A stretch of 64,000 nt of DNA, taken from Balamuthia mandrillaris (taxonomy: Eukaryota > Discosea > Longamoebia > Balamuthiidae). The notes under the pieces are model-generated. The model saw nothing but the letters and a program-made list of their open reading frames with translations. It made no database searches and was not told the DNA's origin. The stretch is from NCBI GenBank assembly GCA_031835245.1, contig JAVKOQ010000014.1, positions 333,001 through 397,000 on the forward strand, in the 5' to 3' direction. Made by a program: the position numbers and the translations under genes. Of the stretch, positions 1-29,619 are shown in pieces (within the stretch, counting starts at the first letter, position 1; each line of letters starts with the position of its first letter).

Positions 1-1152
1 ATAACAACAGAACAAAAGGAAGGGGCAGCACAACCTTCAAATAAGGAGGAAAGGGCAGCTTTCTATCCTCACGCTTTGCTCAAACGTTTCGGCATGAGCG
101 TCATTGGCAGCCTCACCTTCGGTCGTGACCTTTTCGAGGCACCAGAACAAGACTTTGTACGTTTGCAACAGGGATTTGACTTTCTTTTCAAAGTAGGCGG
201 CACTCCCGATCCTGCCGATTACTTTCCTTCTCTAGCCGGAGTGCTGCCCAACACAACACTGAAGAAGGTGAAGTCCATAGGCTCTTCCGTTCTCGCTTTG
301 TTGGAAGGGTCGCTTGCGGACCATAAGAAGAAGCTCGATCCACATCATCCCAAAGACTTTGTGGATCAGATTCTCATTCATCGTGAGAAAGACGAAGTGA
401 AAGAGAAGGAGTCGTTCTTGGATGATGCACGATGCTCGAAGCTGTTGTTTGACTTGTTCACTGCCGGAACGGATACTTCCTCTACTGTCATCGAATGGTT
501 CTTGGCCTTTATGTGTTGCTTTCCTGAAGTTCAACGCAAGATACACGCCGAGTTGGATGAGAAGATAAAAGGGAGAAGAAACGGAGAAGATGAAAAAGGA
601 GAAGAGGTTATGGTAAAGCTGAAGGACAAGAAGGAATTGCCCTACTTATCGGCTGCATTATTGGAGGCGTTAAGGTTTCGTCCACCAGCCATTCTTTCAT
701 TGCCGCATGTTGTCATGGAAGAAGTCCAAGTTGCTGGTTACGTCCTTCCCAAAGGAACTCTCATCATTACCAACTTGTTTGCCGCTATGGTACTTTTTTC
801 TTCCTGTTATCTTCATTTTATTTTTTTTGTGCTTTGGTGATTGATGTTGGGTGAATAGATGGATGAGAAGATATTCGAGCAGCCAGAGAAGTTTGTGCCG
901 GAGCGGTTCTTGGAGGATCCACAGCTGGATGAAAAGGTCATCGCCTTTGGGGTTGGCCCAAGGCAATGCCCAGGCATGCTCCTCGCAGAGGCGGAGCTCT
1001 TTCTCGCCATCGCCAACTTGATGCTGCGGTTTAGCTTCGTTGCCGCTTCTTCTTCGAAATACGAAAAGCAGGCAGAACCTTCGTTGGACGGCGTGTTTGG
1101 ATTAACGTTGCAGCCAGCCCCATTTCCGATTCGTGTGCTTGCCAGGGAATAA
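1..1152 (+). CDS. Cytochrome P450, 3' part of gene (5' end outside window)
   Basis: Haem-thiolate monooxygenase, C-terminal two thirds. The frame is open from base 1, so the gene enters from the left. Visible in order: the I-helix oxygen-binding segment AGTDTSS (about 465-485), the K-helix ExxR as EALRF (about 666-680), the meander PERFLED (about 898-918), and the haem-binding loop FGVGPRQCPG (about 949-978), whose Cys is the axial iron ligand. One intron is supported, 790-857/858, GT-AG: the exons join as NLFAAM then MDEKIFEQPEKF, restoring the usual P450 order. The stop is at 1150-1152. The N-terminal membrane anchor would lie outside the window, so microsomal or mitochondrial location cannot be told. 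The substrate is unknown. Certain as a P450; the subfamily was not assigned. Confidence 0.95.
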
Positions 1153-1187
1153 GAAAATAAGCGATTAATTGAATCAACAGAGATAAG

Positions 1188-1244
1188 AGAGACAGAGACA
1201 GAGAGACCGAGACAGAGAGAGGGAGAGGGAGAGAGCGAGATGAA
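1188..1244. repeat. Purine-rich (GA)-type low-complexity tract
   Basis: An imperfect GAGA/GACAGA tract lies in the 145 nt between the P450 stop and the malic enzyme stop, which are tail to tail. It reads CT-rich on the malic enzyme sense strand, where it would be in the 3' UTR. Confidence 0.7.
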
Positions 1245-1297
1245 AAAGAATGAGGTATGCCAGAGGTTGATGAGAGAAACGCTTCTTCGTTAAATAA

Positions 1298-3936
<2,639 letters not shown>

Positions 3937-4370
3937 TCTTGCCGCTTAATAGAGAGACTAGGCACCGCGCGGTGAGAAAAAGAGAGAGAAGGGGAAGGGG
4001 AAGGGGACTCCTCAGTTTTTTTGTTTGGCGGAGAAGAAAGCATCGCTCCCACCTTAACCCTTTTTGCCTTCCTTAAAATGAAGTTGTCGCTTTGGGGGTT
4101 GCACTTCTCGCCCAAGGGAGAATGAAGGGTCAGAGAAAGGGGAAGGAGCAAAGGAGGGGGGGGGGGGAGAGAGAGAGATAGCTTACCTGCAGCAGGGTCG
4201 CGTGTGGTGTGCAGTACAAGGAGGAGGGTGCGGGTCCTGTTTTTTGCAGGTGAAAACTGGTATGAATTCGGAAAGGAAATTTCGGCTGGAACATTTTCAG
4301 TTAAGCAAAATTTTTCTTAGAAATCTAAATATTTATTTGCATTTCAAGAAAAAACAAAGCAAACACCACC
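3937..4370. other. Divergent intergenic region, malic enzyme / NUB1-like
   Basis: About 430 nt between two start codons facing away from each other, so it should hold both promoters. It contains a G-run near 4156-4168 followed by a short GA tract, and an AT-rich stretch at 4307-4340 just before the NUB1-like start. No recognisable TATA box or further gene was seen. Confidence 0.5.
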
Positions 4371-4589
4371 ATGTCGGATGAAGCAGTGCTGAAGGTAAAA
4401 CAGACGTTTGGGAACAAATGGACGGGGGATGTGGCAGTGGCGCTGGCCTCTACCACGGGCTGGCAACTCAAGGAGAAGCTTGCGTTGTGCACCAGGGAGC
4501 CACCCAACGGCATCAAATGTCTTCACGCCGGCAAGTAAGTACTACGCAAAACTGTTGTGACTATTTTTCGATCTCTCTTAACGTGGTAT

Positions 4590-4628
<39 letters not shown>

Positions 4629-6601
4629 GAAAAAAAAACAGGTTTCTGAAGGATGAGTTGACTTTACAAGAGCAGAACGTGAAACCCGGAGCTCGCATCA
4701 TGGTCATGAAAGAACGGTCCGATGAGGAAAAACAAAGCATTGCACAGAAGGAGGACGACGCCACCAAGATTGATCGCCTTGTTTCTGCTGCTACCGGATT
4801 GGTACCCTTTATTTTTTCTCTTTCTTATGCTTTTGCGTTTGCTGACCCTTGGTTTGTGAAACACCAACACAGGCGGAGCGCAATGAGGAAGAGGACGAGA
4901 GCTACTACGAACCCACAACGGTTGAAATATATAACCAGGCGGGAGCCAAGATACAGCTCTTGCCTGGCGACAAGAAGGCGCTCACGGTTGGCATGACCCT
5001 CCATGACAAAGCAAAAACGTTGCTCCGCACTGGGGATGTTAAAACGGCTCTTGACTTGTTCCTCAGGGCTGACAAAGAGGGTTTTGCCAAGTGGTGTGTA
5101 GTTCTTCAGTTTTCTTCTAAAAACCAAGCTTAGTTGTGCGTGAAAAAAATAGCTCCCCAGACATCCTGAGTGCTGTGGATAACTATGGGCTGCTGTGTTT
5201 GGACATTGCATGGTCCTATTTTCTTCTTCAGGACATGGAAAATTTGAAAGAGGCCAAGTGGCGACTTCAAAAAGCTGCCGACTGTTTGGAAAAGAGTTAT
5301 GGGAGGGACCTCGAGAGAGTGAGACTGCTGAAGGGCGGTAACGCTGGAGCAGAACTCGTTCTCTTTGTCCGGCTACACCTTTTGGAAGGAATAGCTGCCT
5401 TTCATAACGGAGGTTTGAATTCTCTTTCTACCATAAACTTTCTTCTCTTTCGTCGTTTCTCTCTCTCACCACATCAACACGACAAAAGATATATCAGTTG
5501 CTGAAAGGGCTTTCAACGAGGCAGAGAAAAAACTTAACATTCTTGCTATCAACGACGAGGAACTAGTTGCTCTTGTGGGAATGGGTTTCTCCGACAAAGG
5601 TTCATTTCTCTTTCTCTCTCTGTCTGTCTGTCTGTCTTAAGCTTTTTTGACCTTATTATTACAGAGGCAAGAATCGCGCTGAGGGCATGTGGCAGAGACC
5701 AAGATAGAGCTGTGACGTATATTTTTACGAAGAGGGAGGAAAAACGCCAACAGAGGGAAGAGGAGAGAAAGCGGAGACACGAACGCCGACAGCAACGACA
5801 ATTGGGCAAGACAGCAACCGGCAAGTGGGTCAACGTAGAATTGTTCCAACGTACTCTTCTGCTTTGCTTCTTTCTATCTTTCTTCTGTTGTTCTCACCCT
5901 TGTTGATGTGGAAAAGGGCTTACAAAGGAGATGGGTTTCGACAAGAAGTTAGTAGGTGAGGCGTTGCGTCAAACGGACAACGACGAGTTTGCAACGATGA
6001 ACCTACTTACTGAGAATACGGAAGTGCTGCGTGCTAGTCTTCGCAGATCTACCGGCGGTGCTCCCAAGCAGCAGCAACCCGTTGATGAGAGTGTGGTATG
6101 CATTTTTCTTCTCGCTCTCTCTCTCTCTCTCTCTCATCATGCTCCTTGTGGTGTCACTAACACCGGGGACAAAAGGTCGCCAACATAGTTGCGATGGGGT
6201 TTTCCAGAGAGTTGGCTTTGGGGACACTCTCTCATGTTGGTGGTAACTTTGAAGAAGCTGTAAACTTGTTGTTGGAGGGCAAAGGCATCGAAGCTCCTTC
6301 ACTACCACAACAAGAAGAAGTGGAGCAACAAACTTCATCTCCTTCTTCATCATCATCATCATCAACTTTGGAAAGCACAAAAACAGAAGATAAGATGGAA
6401 GAAGAAGAAAAAGAAAAAGAGCCGAGCGAAGAGGAGAAGCAAAGGCTGAAGGAGGAAGCTTTGAGGAAGCAAATGGAGGAAGAAATCTTGGAGACGGTGG
6501 AGGAGGACGCGGAGGCCCATCTTGATAGTTCTTTGGAGGAAGAGACCGCCATCCTCAATCAGTACAAAGATCTTCTGGCCAAAGCTCGTTCTGCTCACTG
6601 A
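4371..6601 (+). CDS. NUB1: NUB1-like protein (ubiquitin-like domain plus several UBA domains)
   Basis: Adaptor that in animals binds NEDD8/FAT10 and delivers them to the proteasome. The start ATG is at 4371 (MSDEAVLKVKQTFG). Residues about 1-80 form a ubiquitin-like fold ending FLKDELTLQEQNVKPGARI. A helical TPR-like part follows (AKTLLRTGDVKTALDLFLRA; AVDNYGLLCLDIAWSYFLL). Then come at least three UBA-type motifs: ELVALVGMGFSDKEARIALR (split by an intron), MGFDKKLVGEALRQTDND, and VANIVAMGFSRELALGTLS. Between the first two is a highly charged KR/E helix (TKREEKRQQREEERKRRHER). The C terminus is a Glu-rich coiled coil (stop 6599-6601). About eight exons; introns at about 4535-4641 and 6100-6177 carry (CT)n. 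The order UBL, helical body, UBA array matches NUB1; a generic UBL-UBA shuttle is less likely because of the middle region. Confidence 0.85.
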
Positions 6602-6653
6602 TCGCTTCTCCATCGTTTAAGTTTTTTTTTTTTTGTAAAACTGTTGTTGTTGC

Positions 6654-7375
6654 TTACTTTCTTTCTTGTTCTTTGTTATGCTGTTGTTGTCGTTGGTTGG
6701 TGGAGCCAAAGCCTTGTGCAGCCCGTTCTGTGGCATCCAACTCAGCAACCTCCTCCACCTCCGGCAGACCCACTTTCTCCAAGATCAGTTGCGCCACTCG
6801 ATCTCCCACTTCCACTTTTTTTTTTAAAGTTAAACTTTTCGTTACAAACAAAAAAAAGAGCACAAAACCAACCGGTAAAGTCAGAGTCAGAGTGGTTGAA
6901 GAGGACCACGCCAACGTTGCCGCGGTAGTCGGGGTCGATCACGCCGGCTCCAACGTCCATGTGGTGCTTCCATGCCAACGAAGAACGAGGCGCTGTTTTT
7001 TGGGGTGCGTTTCGATCAGAGTGTTAGTTTGCTCAAAGGTTCGCTCTTGTGTGGGCTAGGTGAAGGGAGGGACAAGGGAGCAAGATGATCACCGATGCGG
7101 CCGTAGTAGGAGGGAGGTATGGCCATGGCAAGGTCAGTCTTGATGAGTGCCTTGCCTCTGGCCGGAATGACACAGCGGTGCGCACTGTAGCACACACACA
7201 CAACAGGGCAAAGATGAACAACTCAGGCCTGCTGCACCTCAACAAACGCAATCGAGAGAAGCAAGGAGGGCACTACCAACCTGGCCAAGTCGTAGCCCAC
7301 CGCACCGGCAGAGGCGCGATAGGGCAGCACCGCAGAGGGGGACAGGCGCGTGACCAGCAGCTTTAGCTTTTCCAT
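6654..7375 (-). CDS. DUT: dUTP pyrophosphatase (dUTPase), trimeric type
   Basis: Hydrolyses dUTP to dUMP and PPi, keeping uracil out of DNA and feeding dTMP synthesis. Four exons: 7281-7375, 7093-7184, 6873-6992 and 6654-6814, which join in frame to 155 aa, typical for the trimeric family. Motifs in order: motif 1 AGAVGYDLA (about residue 23), motif 2 APRSSLAW (about 65), motif 3 with the catalytic Asp in [11 protein letters not shown] (about 77), motif 4 [12 protein letters not shown] (about 105), and the flexible C-terminal arm motif 5 RAAQGFGST (about 138). In motif 5 the usual R-G-x-G-G-F-G-S-T is RAAQGFGST, somewhat relaxed. No organelle transit peptide is visible. Its stop lies only about 52 nt from that of the convergent NUB1-like gene, so 3' UTRs may overlap. 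Confidence 0.95.
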
Positions 7376-10366
<2,991 letters not shown>

Positions 10367-10579
10367 GTCGAGTTGCTTTGCTATCATGGTCAGCAAGCCA
10401 CTCAGTATTTTTTGATGTTCCTTTTCAACGCTCTGTTGGTTGGTGATTCCACCCACAAATAACAAGACATCCAATGTCTATTCTTACACTGAACTTTATC
10501 ATGAAGGCCTCACCATACATAAAATTTTCTCTAATTTGTTTTTCTTTTGGGTTTTGTTTGTTTGTGTCTTTCTTTCTGT

Positions 10580-13500
10580 TTAGTCAGAGTCGCTGTCAGA
10601 ATCATCTTCAGCAGCAAGCTGCTTGGCCTTGCGCATGTTCTCCAAAATGCAGTCCGCCTCTCCCGCTCTTCCCACAAATGGATGCTGCATTTTTAGCATT
10701 AGCCTCGGGATAACGAAAAAGAGAGAAGAGAGAAGAGAGAAGAGAGAAGAGAGAAGAGAGAAGAGAGAAGAGAGAAGAGAGAAGAGAGAAGAGAGAAGAG
10801 AGAAGAGAGAAGAGAGAAGAGAAAAGAGAAAGAGAGAAGAGAGAATGAGCAGAAATGAAGTTACCTTGAGCAAGGCTGATGCGGTGGGTCGTTTGGCCAT
10901 GTCCTTGACGAGACACTGTTGAAGAAAGTCTTTCATGTCAGAGGACCATTTGTGAGGTTGCTTCAGTTCGGGAATGCCTTGTGTTGTTATTAAGAAAAGA
11001 GCCTTGACGGAACAATGTCAATAATTTAACCTTAACAAGGTGAGAGGTGATCTCACATACCTTAAGTGGCGGATAATCCATGTATGGAGGCTCTCCTTCA
11101 GCCATTTCCATGAGCATAATACCTAAACTCCAAATGTCTACGCCCGAATCGTAGTCTTCTCCTTGAATAACTTCCTATAATGCATACAAACCATTAATAT
11201 CCAAGATGAGCACTCCCCAAAGAGAGAGAAGGGGAATAGAGAGAGCGTACAGGAGCCATCCAATAGGGAGTTCCGCTACAATGTTTGACAAGAAGAGGTT
11301 AAAAAAAAAGGATGTGAGCAGGGATCAAAAAATAAATAAATAAAATAAAGTCAGCAGCGGAGAAACATACACAACAGTGTTTCTTAGTTGTTTGGACTTC
11401 GTGAGTTGAGCAGCATAACCAAAGTCAGCTATAATGAGAGAGAGCAAGAGCGATAGAGCATTATAAGCACAAGAAAAAAAAAAACCCAAATTAGCCTGCC
11501 ACAAAAACTTACCCAATTTGATTTCTCCCTTGTCATTTAGCAACACGTTATCGCTTTTAATGTCTCTGTGTATACGATGCAAGCGATGGATGTATTCTAA
11601 ACCTCTCAGCGTCTGTGCAGAACCAAAAACAATAGAGTAAGCACATGGCACAAATAGAGCGAAAAAGAATGTACCTCGCGGCAGATGTAGGCAATCTCCG
11701 GTTCGCTCATTTGCACATTGCCATAAGGATACTGTTCCAGCCACTCCGTCAACATTCCATAACCCATAAACTCCATAACCACCTTTGTAAAATCTCAAGA
11801 ATTAAAGAACAGAAAACAAAATAGAAAGAATGGAGCAAACGAGAGAAAGAGATACCCAAAGCTCGGTCTTGTCAACGATGTATGAATCATAGTACTTGAC
11901 GATATTGGGATGGTCGGATGACTTCATCATGTGGATTTCGCCGATAACATATTCTTCCCCATCCGCATCCAGCGCCATTTTCTTAATTGCAACCTTGTTG
12001 CCGTTTCGCGGATCATCTGCCAAGTATACTGTCCCTGCCGCTCTTTACCACAAAAAAAAAAAAAACCATGTTAATTAAAAACAATAACGGCTGAATGGAG
12101 GTAAAAGCACATACCCTTCACCAATCTTGGTTTGGTTTTTGTAGATCTCTCTAGGATCATCCTTTGAAATTAAGTCCTCTGAAGAATAGATGATTGAGTG
12201 AATGAAGACAAAGAGAAAAAAAGAATCAGAAAAAGAACGATCAGAACAAGGAAACAGAGAGAAAGAGAGAGTGTGTGTGTGAGCGAGCGAGCGAGCAGGG
12301 AAGGAGTAAGTCAAACCCCGGACGTACGTACCGAGAGTGAGTTGTTCTTCTTGTGGGAATGGAGTAGGAGTGTTCTCGATAGTTTCACCAGGAAGAAGAA
12401 GGTTGGTGCCAACTCTACCGTAGCAATTGCTGGCTTTCTTTGCGGTTTTGCTGCGATTGCCACGCTTCTTTTTCTTTTTGCCTTTCTTCTCGCCTGCCTG
12501 GCCTTTGCCGTTTGCTTTCTTGTCTTTGGCTGAATCCTCTTCCAAAAGTTGCAAGTAAAAGTCGACAGCGCGAATGGCCTCTCCTTTGTGTTCTGCCACT
12601 TCCTCCGCCGTAATATTCACACTCTTGAACATTGCTTCCCATTCTTTTGGCAACCCCTTTATTGCTTGAGAATGTGAGTTTCAAATATGATTAACTCGAA
12701 CAACTTGAAGAAAGGAAACGAAAGTGAACCAGAAAGAAAGGAAAAAGAAGTGGCACGAACAAAGATAAGAAAAAGAGAACGTACAGTGAAACCAGCGTTC
12801 TGATCAAAGGCAACATGAACGCTATGTTGAACAGAAATAGGAGCACTAATGCTATTATCCTCATTTTTATACTTGGCTATATTGGCATTAATGGCTTTGG
12901 CCCATTCGAATTGTTCAGTCTCGTTTCTGGCTTGCATGTAGAGAACCTTGTTCTTGCTGCGAGGAGTGCACAGCTCCAACACAAAGTTCTTCTTCTGAAA
13001 CTTGTTGCTGGTGTTCAATGTCGCGTCTTGCAGGGTGACGAAACCTTTGGGACGACTCATGTCCTATGATGCATCACCGTCACACCGATTCAGTTCCTTT
13101 TTGTTTTATCCTCATTTTTTTCTGCTTCTTCTTTCTCTTCTTATTCTATGCAGAGAGGAAGAATGTTGTCTACTGTACCTTTCCTTTAAAGTAGAATAGC
13201 TTATCGCCTTTCAAAATGAACATTCGGTACTTCCAATTCTTCCGCACATGGCCTAAAGGGTCAACAACGATAGTGAGACAACCCATTTGTGCAAACGAGG
13301 GCACGAAGTAAGAAGAAGTAACGATAAGAGAAAATAGCGAGAGAGAAGAGAGAGAGAGAGAGAGAGGAGAGAGAAGGGTACCTTGTTTCAATAGAGTGCC
13401 TTCTTTGTCTGGCTTTTCCCAAAGAGACTCATCCTGCTCAATCAAAAAACAAAAACAGGGCGCCACGTTTCGTTAGCGTTTTTACATGTTAAAGAAGAGT

Positions 13501-13660
13501 AAAATAAAAAATAAAAAATTGGGCCGCAAAATAAAAAACGAACCAAAGCGTCCAGCTTGTCTTTCTTGGCTTCTTTTCTGGTCTGCTTTGGGGAGGCCTC
13601 GCTGGCAGAGCCGTCCAGGTTCTTCAGCGAGCGGTTGGAGGGCGGTTTATTGCCTTCCAT
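10580..13660 (-). CDS. PAK-family protein kinase (PH domain, CRIB motif, STE20 kinase; Cla4-like)
   Basis: Rac/Cdc42-activated Ser/Thr kinase of cortical actin. Reads from MEGNKPPSNRSLKNLDG (13660) to the acidic tail DSDSDSD (stop 10580-10582). Order: a Lys-rich N terminus; a PH domain split over several exons (KEGTLLKQG; NWKYRMFILKGDKLFYFKG; ETEQFEWAKAINANI); a CRIB motif, ISAPISVQHSVHVAFDQNAG, continuing FT/GLPKEWEAMF across an intron; a Lys-rich linker (KKGKKKKKRGNRSKT); then the kinase with glycine loop IGEGAAGTVYLA, VAIKKM lysine, HRDIKSDNVLL, DFGYAAQ and GTPYWMAPEV. All catalytic residues are present. PH-CRIB-kinase is the yeast Cla4 order. About twelve exons; the last intron contains a 7-bp minisatellite. 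A Rac gene lies at 56.5-57.5 kb, but linkage is probably incidental. Confidence 0.93.
10713..10848. repeat. 7-bp minisatellite (unit GAGAGAA) in PAK intron
   Basis: Roughly seventeen near-perfect copies of a 7-nt unit lie in the last intron of the PAK gene, reading TTCTCTC on the sense strand. The repeat is open in several frames, giving artefactual SLLSSLF/REEREKR translations. It could be length-polymorphic. Confidence 0.9.
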
Positions 13661-14312
13661 CTTTAAAAAAAAAAAAAACCAAGCTCAAGTCAGTTGTGTT
13701 TTTTTTTACAATAATTAAAGGTACGGGTTACAGAGACGATGCACTTTTTTTTTGTAACGTACCTTCTTCTTCGTCTCTTTTCTTGTGTCTTAAAGATTTG
13801 AACAAAATAGAAATAAATAAACCAAAAGGAGGTCGGTGCTTTCTTTATCTGTTATTGTTGTGCACACGGTAGCAAAAAATGAGATTAAGGGTTTTGGTTT
13901 TAACGCAACGAAACCACAAAAAACAACACAAACCAAAACCTCTCGTTCTCTGCACAGCTCGCCGATAAAAAAAAAACACGCAGCCAAAAAAACACCAAGT
14001 CTCAGACCTCCCTCTCTCTCTCTCTCTCTGCCTTGCCCCCGGTTAAAGCACCTTTTTGGTGGTTTTTATTTATTTTTGACTTTGTTTTTTTTATTTTTTG
14101 CAACAATTTATTTGATAACTCGAAAAATATTGTCAATATTGTCGTTCCAATTACCAATGTCGACAGCAAACAGGTGGGAAATTTCAAATATTAGGGGGGC
14201 ACATCAAAAAACCGTCCAGGGTTTTCCCCTATGAATCGTTAGACATTTGTTTGACCAACAAGACAAAAAAAAAAGCTAGAAAAAGAAAAAGAAAAAGAAA
14301 AAGAAAGCGAAG
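13661..14312. other. Divergent intergenic region, PAK / IP3 receptor
   Basis: About 650 nt between divergent start codons. It is AT-rich (13800-14170), with a (CT)n run at about 14011-14030 and a short (AAAAAG)n run just before the IP3 receptor start. No additional gene or clear core-promoter element was seen. Confidence 0.5.
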
Positions 14313-26713
<12,401 letters not shown>

Positions 26714-27088
26714 CCGTGGGTGAAACTGTGCGCATATATATTACGGAGGCGTCCTCAATGTATCAGGACGACACGCCACGCACGGCAGTAAAACCTAAGC
26801 CCCTCCAATTATGGGACAACCAGGAATATTAAGCAACCACCTTAAAGTCTGACCGGTGTGAAATTTCCACCAAAAAAAATGGTTGGTTGGTTGGGTGCTT
26901 TGGTTGAAAGTTGTAGCGATGGTTGGCGGCGGCGGGGGAGGGGGGGCGGCAAAGTGGGGATGATGCCCCATGCATGACCCGTGTCCAACAAACCATCTCG
27001 CTCGCACAGTGTAGATAAGAGAGGGGTTGCTGCTGCCTCTTATCTTTTTGGTTTGTTTTTCCGCTCTCACTCTCTCTCACCGCTTCCG

Positions 27089-27132
<44 letters not shown>

Positions 27133-27180
27133 CACCAAAGAGAGCCCCCCCCCCCCGGTGGCAAGCAACAAGAGGCGAAG
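26714..27180. other. Tandem intergenic region, IP3 receptor / soluble adenylyl cyclase
   Basis: 467 nt between the IP3 receptor stop and the cyclase start. It holds a G-rich run (about 26925-26950), a (CT)n tract at 27090-27129 and a C-run immediately before the ATG, probably 5' UTR of the cyclase. No other gene was seen. Confidence 0.5.
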
Positions 27181-29560
27181 ATGGAAGAAAACAAGAAAAC
27201 AATGGAACGTGTGGTGAGAGGGAGAGGCGAGGAGAACAGGAGCGGCTGTGCCGCCCACTGCAACCACTGCCAAAAGACGCCAGAGGAGATGCTCGCGCCC
27301 TACGTGCCATGGATGGTCAAACAACGCCTTCTGCAGAGGGTCATGAGGAAGAAAGGGGAGGAAGTGGAGTTGCCAGAACAGGAAGAAGAGGAGGCTCCCC
27401 GTTGCTTCCCCTTTCTTGGAGCGGTGGTCTTTGTGGACATTAGCGGCTTCACCCCTTTGACCGAAGCGCTTTGTCGGTCAAGCGCTGAGGTGCGTTTCTG
27501 TTGCTGTTTGTACTGTGAGAGAGTGTTTTCTTTTCTTCACTTTGGTGATGAGGTTTGAGGTTGTTCTTTTGTTTGTAGAAAGGAGGAGAAATAATGCATT
27601 TGGTGTTGAAACGGTTCTTCACGGAGCTACTAGGCTTAGTGGAAGAGTACGGTGGTGATGTTATCAAGGTATGCATGACCTTTTCTCCTTCCTCCATTTC
27701 CTCTGCGTTCGACGTTGTTGTTGCTGCTGCTGCTGCTGTTGTTCGTCTTCGTCTTCATGTTCATGTTCGTGTTCGTCGTGTTCTTGTCCGTGTGCGTGTT
27801 AATCTTCTGTTGTATATTTGTTGCTCATTCTGCCTTTATTCAGTTTGCTGGTGATGCTTTGCTTATTGCGTGGAGCTCTCAACATGATATAGCTGATTGT
27901 TCTGAGGTATCCTCGTCCTCTGAAGGCGCTTTGCAACAGAACAATTGCACATCGCTGGAATCAACCGTCAGTCTAGCTACGCGCTTTGCAACGGTTGCTT
28001 CCCAGTTCAAGTGGAAATTGAATATGGCGGAAGAAGAGGACAGTTTCATAAATGAGTTGGCTGCCGATAAAGCCATTTTCTCTATTTTGCAAAATGCTAC
28101 TTTGTGCGTTAAAGTCGGAGTCAGTGCTGGTATCTTCTCTCTCTCTCTCTCTCTCTCATCTTGTTTATCCTTTGATTGCTTTATTCGTTTCCGTTTGCAT
28201 TGGTGCTGCGTTGCATTTTTATTGACTCATCTGATTTTGTTTTTTCAAAGGAGAGGTGGTGGCGATGCAATTGGGAGGCGTCAACGGAAGATGGGAATAT
28301 CTTCTTGCTGGAAAGCCACTATCAGAAATAGCATCAACGGAGAGCGATGCTGCTGTGTCCACTGTTGTTGTTACATCCGGCGTCTGGTCCATGTTGAATT
28401 CTAAGAACAAACAGCAACCTCACCTGAACGAGGAAAAAGCGAACGAACAAGAAGAAGAAAGCGACGAATATGTTGCCGTGCGATTCCCTTCTGGCAATTT
28501 TCTAATTCGGCCCAAAGAAAACGAAGACTTCTCATTGAAGCAGACAACCGAAAAGGAAGGAAAAGGAGAAGAAGAGCAACAAAACGATCAATTGCTTCCA
28601 ATAAGCAAGTTTCTCCCCAACGTCACCGTAGGAGACGCATTATTTTTAGCACTGCGGATACATGAAGAACGAGCTCGCATCAACCATTCCATCTCTGCCA
28701 TGAAGCAGGGCGCCAATTGGATGCAAGGTTACGTCCCTGTGCCGTTGCGAAAATGGTTGGAAGAAGGCCATAGTCTTCATCACTTGGCGGACATTCGCCA
28801 AACTACCGTTTTGTTTATTGAGTTGTGTGGGCGTATGTGCTTGTGTCTTCTTCTATCTTTTCCCTTCTTTTGCTGCTTGTTCTTCCTTCTAGGCTTTCTC
28901 CTTCCATGAAACTGATTCCCTGTTAAAAAAATCAAGTTGATACCTCCACCATAGAATGTTTCGAACCGTTGCAGAACGCGTTGTCTTGCGCTCAAGTTTG
29001 TTTCTCGCTCAACTTTTCTCTTTGCTTTCTTGATTTAACTCCTTTCTTGAAGGAAGTGTTGTTCCATTACAAAGGAGCTTTAAGACAATTCATTGTAGAT
29101 GACAAAGGAGCTGTTTTTGTCGCTGTCTTTGGTTTGCCTCACATGACTTTGGAAGATGATGCAGTTAGGGCAGTCAACGCAGCCCTCGTCATAAACTTAC
29201 GATTGCACGAACTGAACCTTGCGAATTCCGTTGGCATTACCACTGGAAGAACTTTTTGTGGGGATGTGGGTAGCACCAAGCGGTGTGAATATTGCGTGGT
29301 TGGAGATTCGGTAAATCTCAGTGCCAGACTAATGATTGCTGCTGCAAAGTTTGTTCCTTTTTATCTCTTCTTCGTTGTTTTCTTTCTTGCTTCTTGACTT
29401 AATTCCACAAAACGGTGATAAAGGGTATCAAATGGTGGAAAGCACCCTGGCGCTATATTTGTAGATGAACAAACCTATCACATTATCACGGAGTCTGAAG
29501 GCCGTTTTTTGTTGCAGCCACTAGATCATATTCTCGTTAAAGTTTGTTTCTCATCTCTCA

Positions 29561-29619
<59 letters not shown>

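Noticed and set aside
10608-10936. Repeat-encoded proteins (SLLSSLF and REEREKR repeats) at the 7-bp minisatellite
   Set aside because: Intronic repeat between two PAK exons; not a repeat protein gene and not CRISPR, since units are 7 nt and contiguous without spacers.
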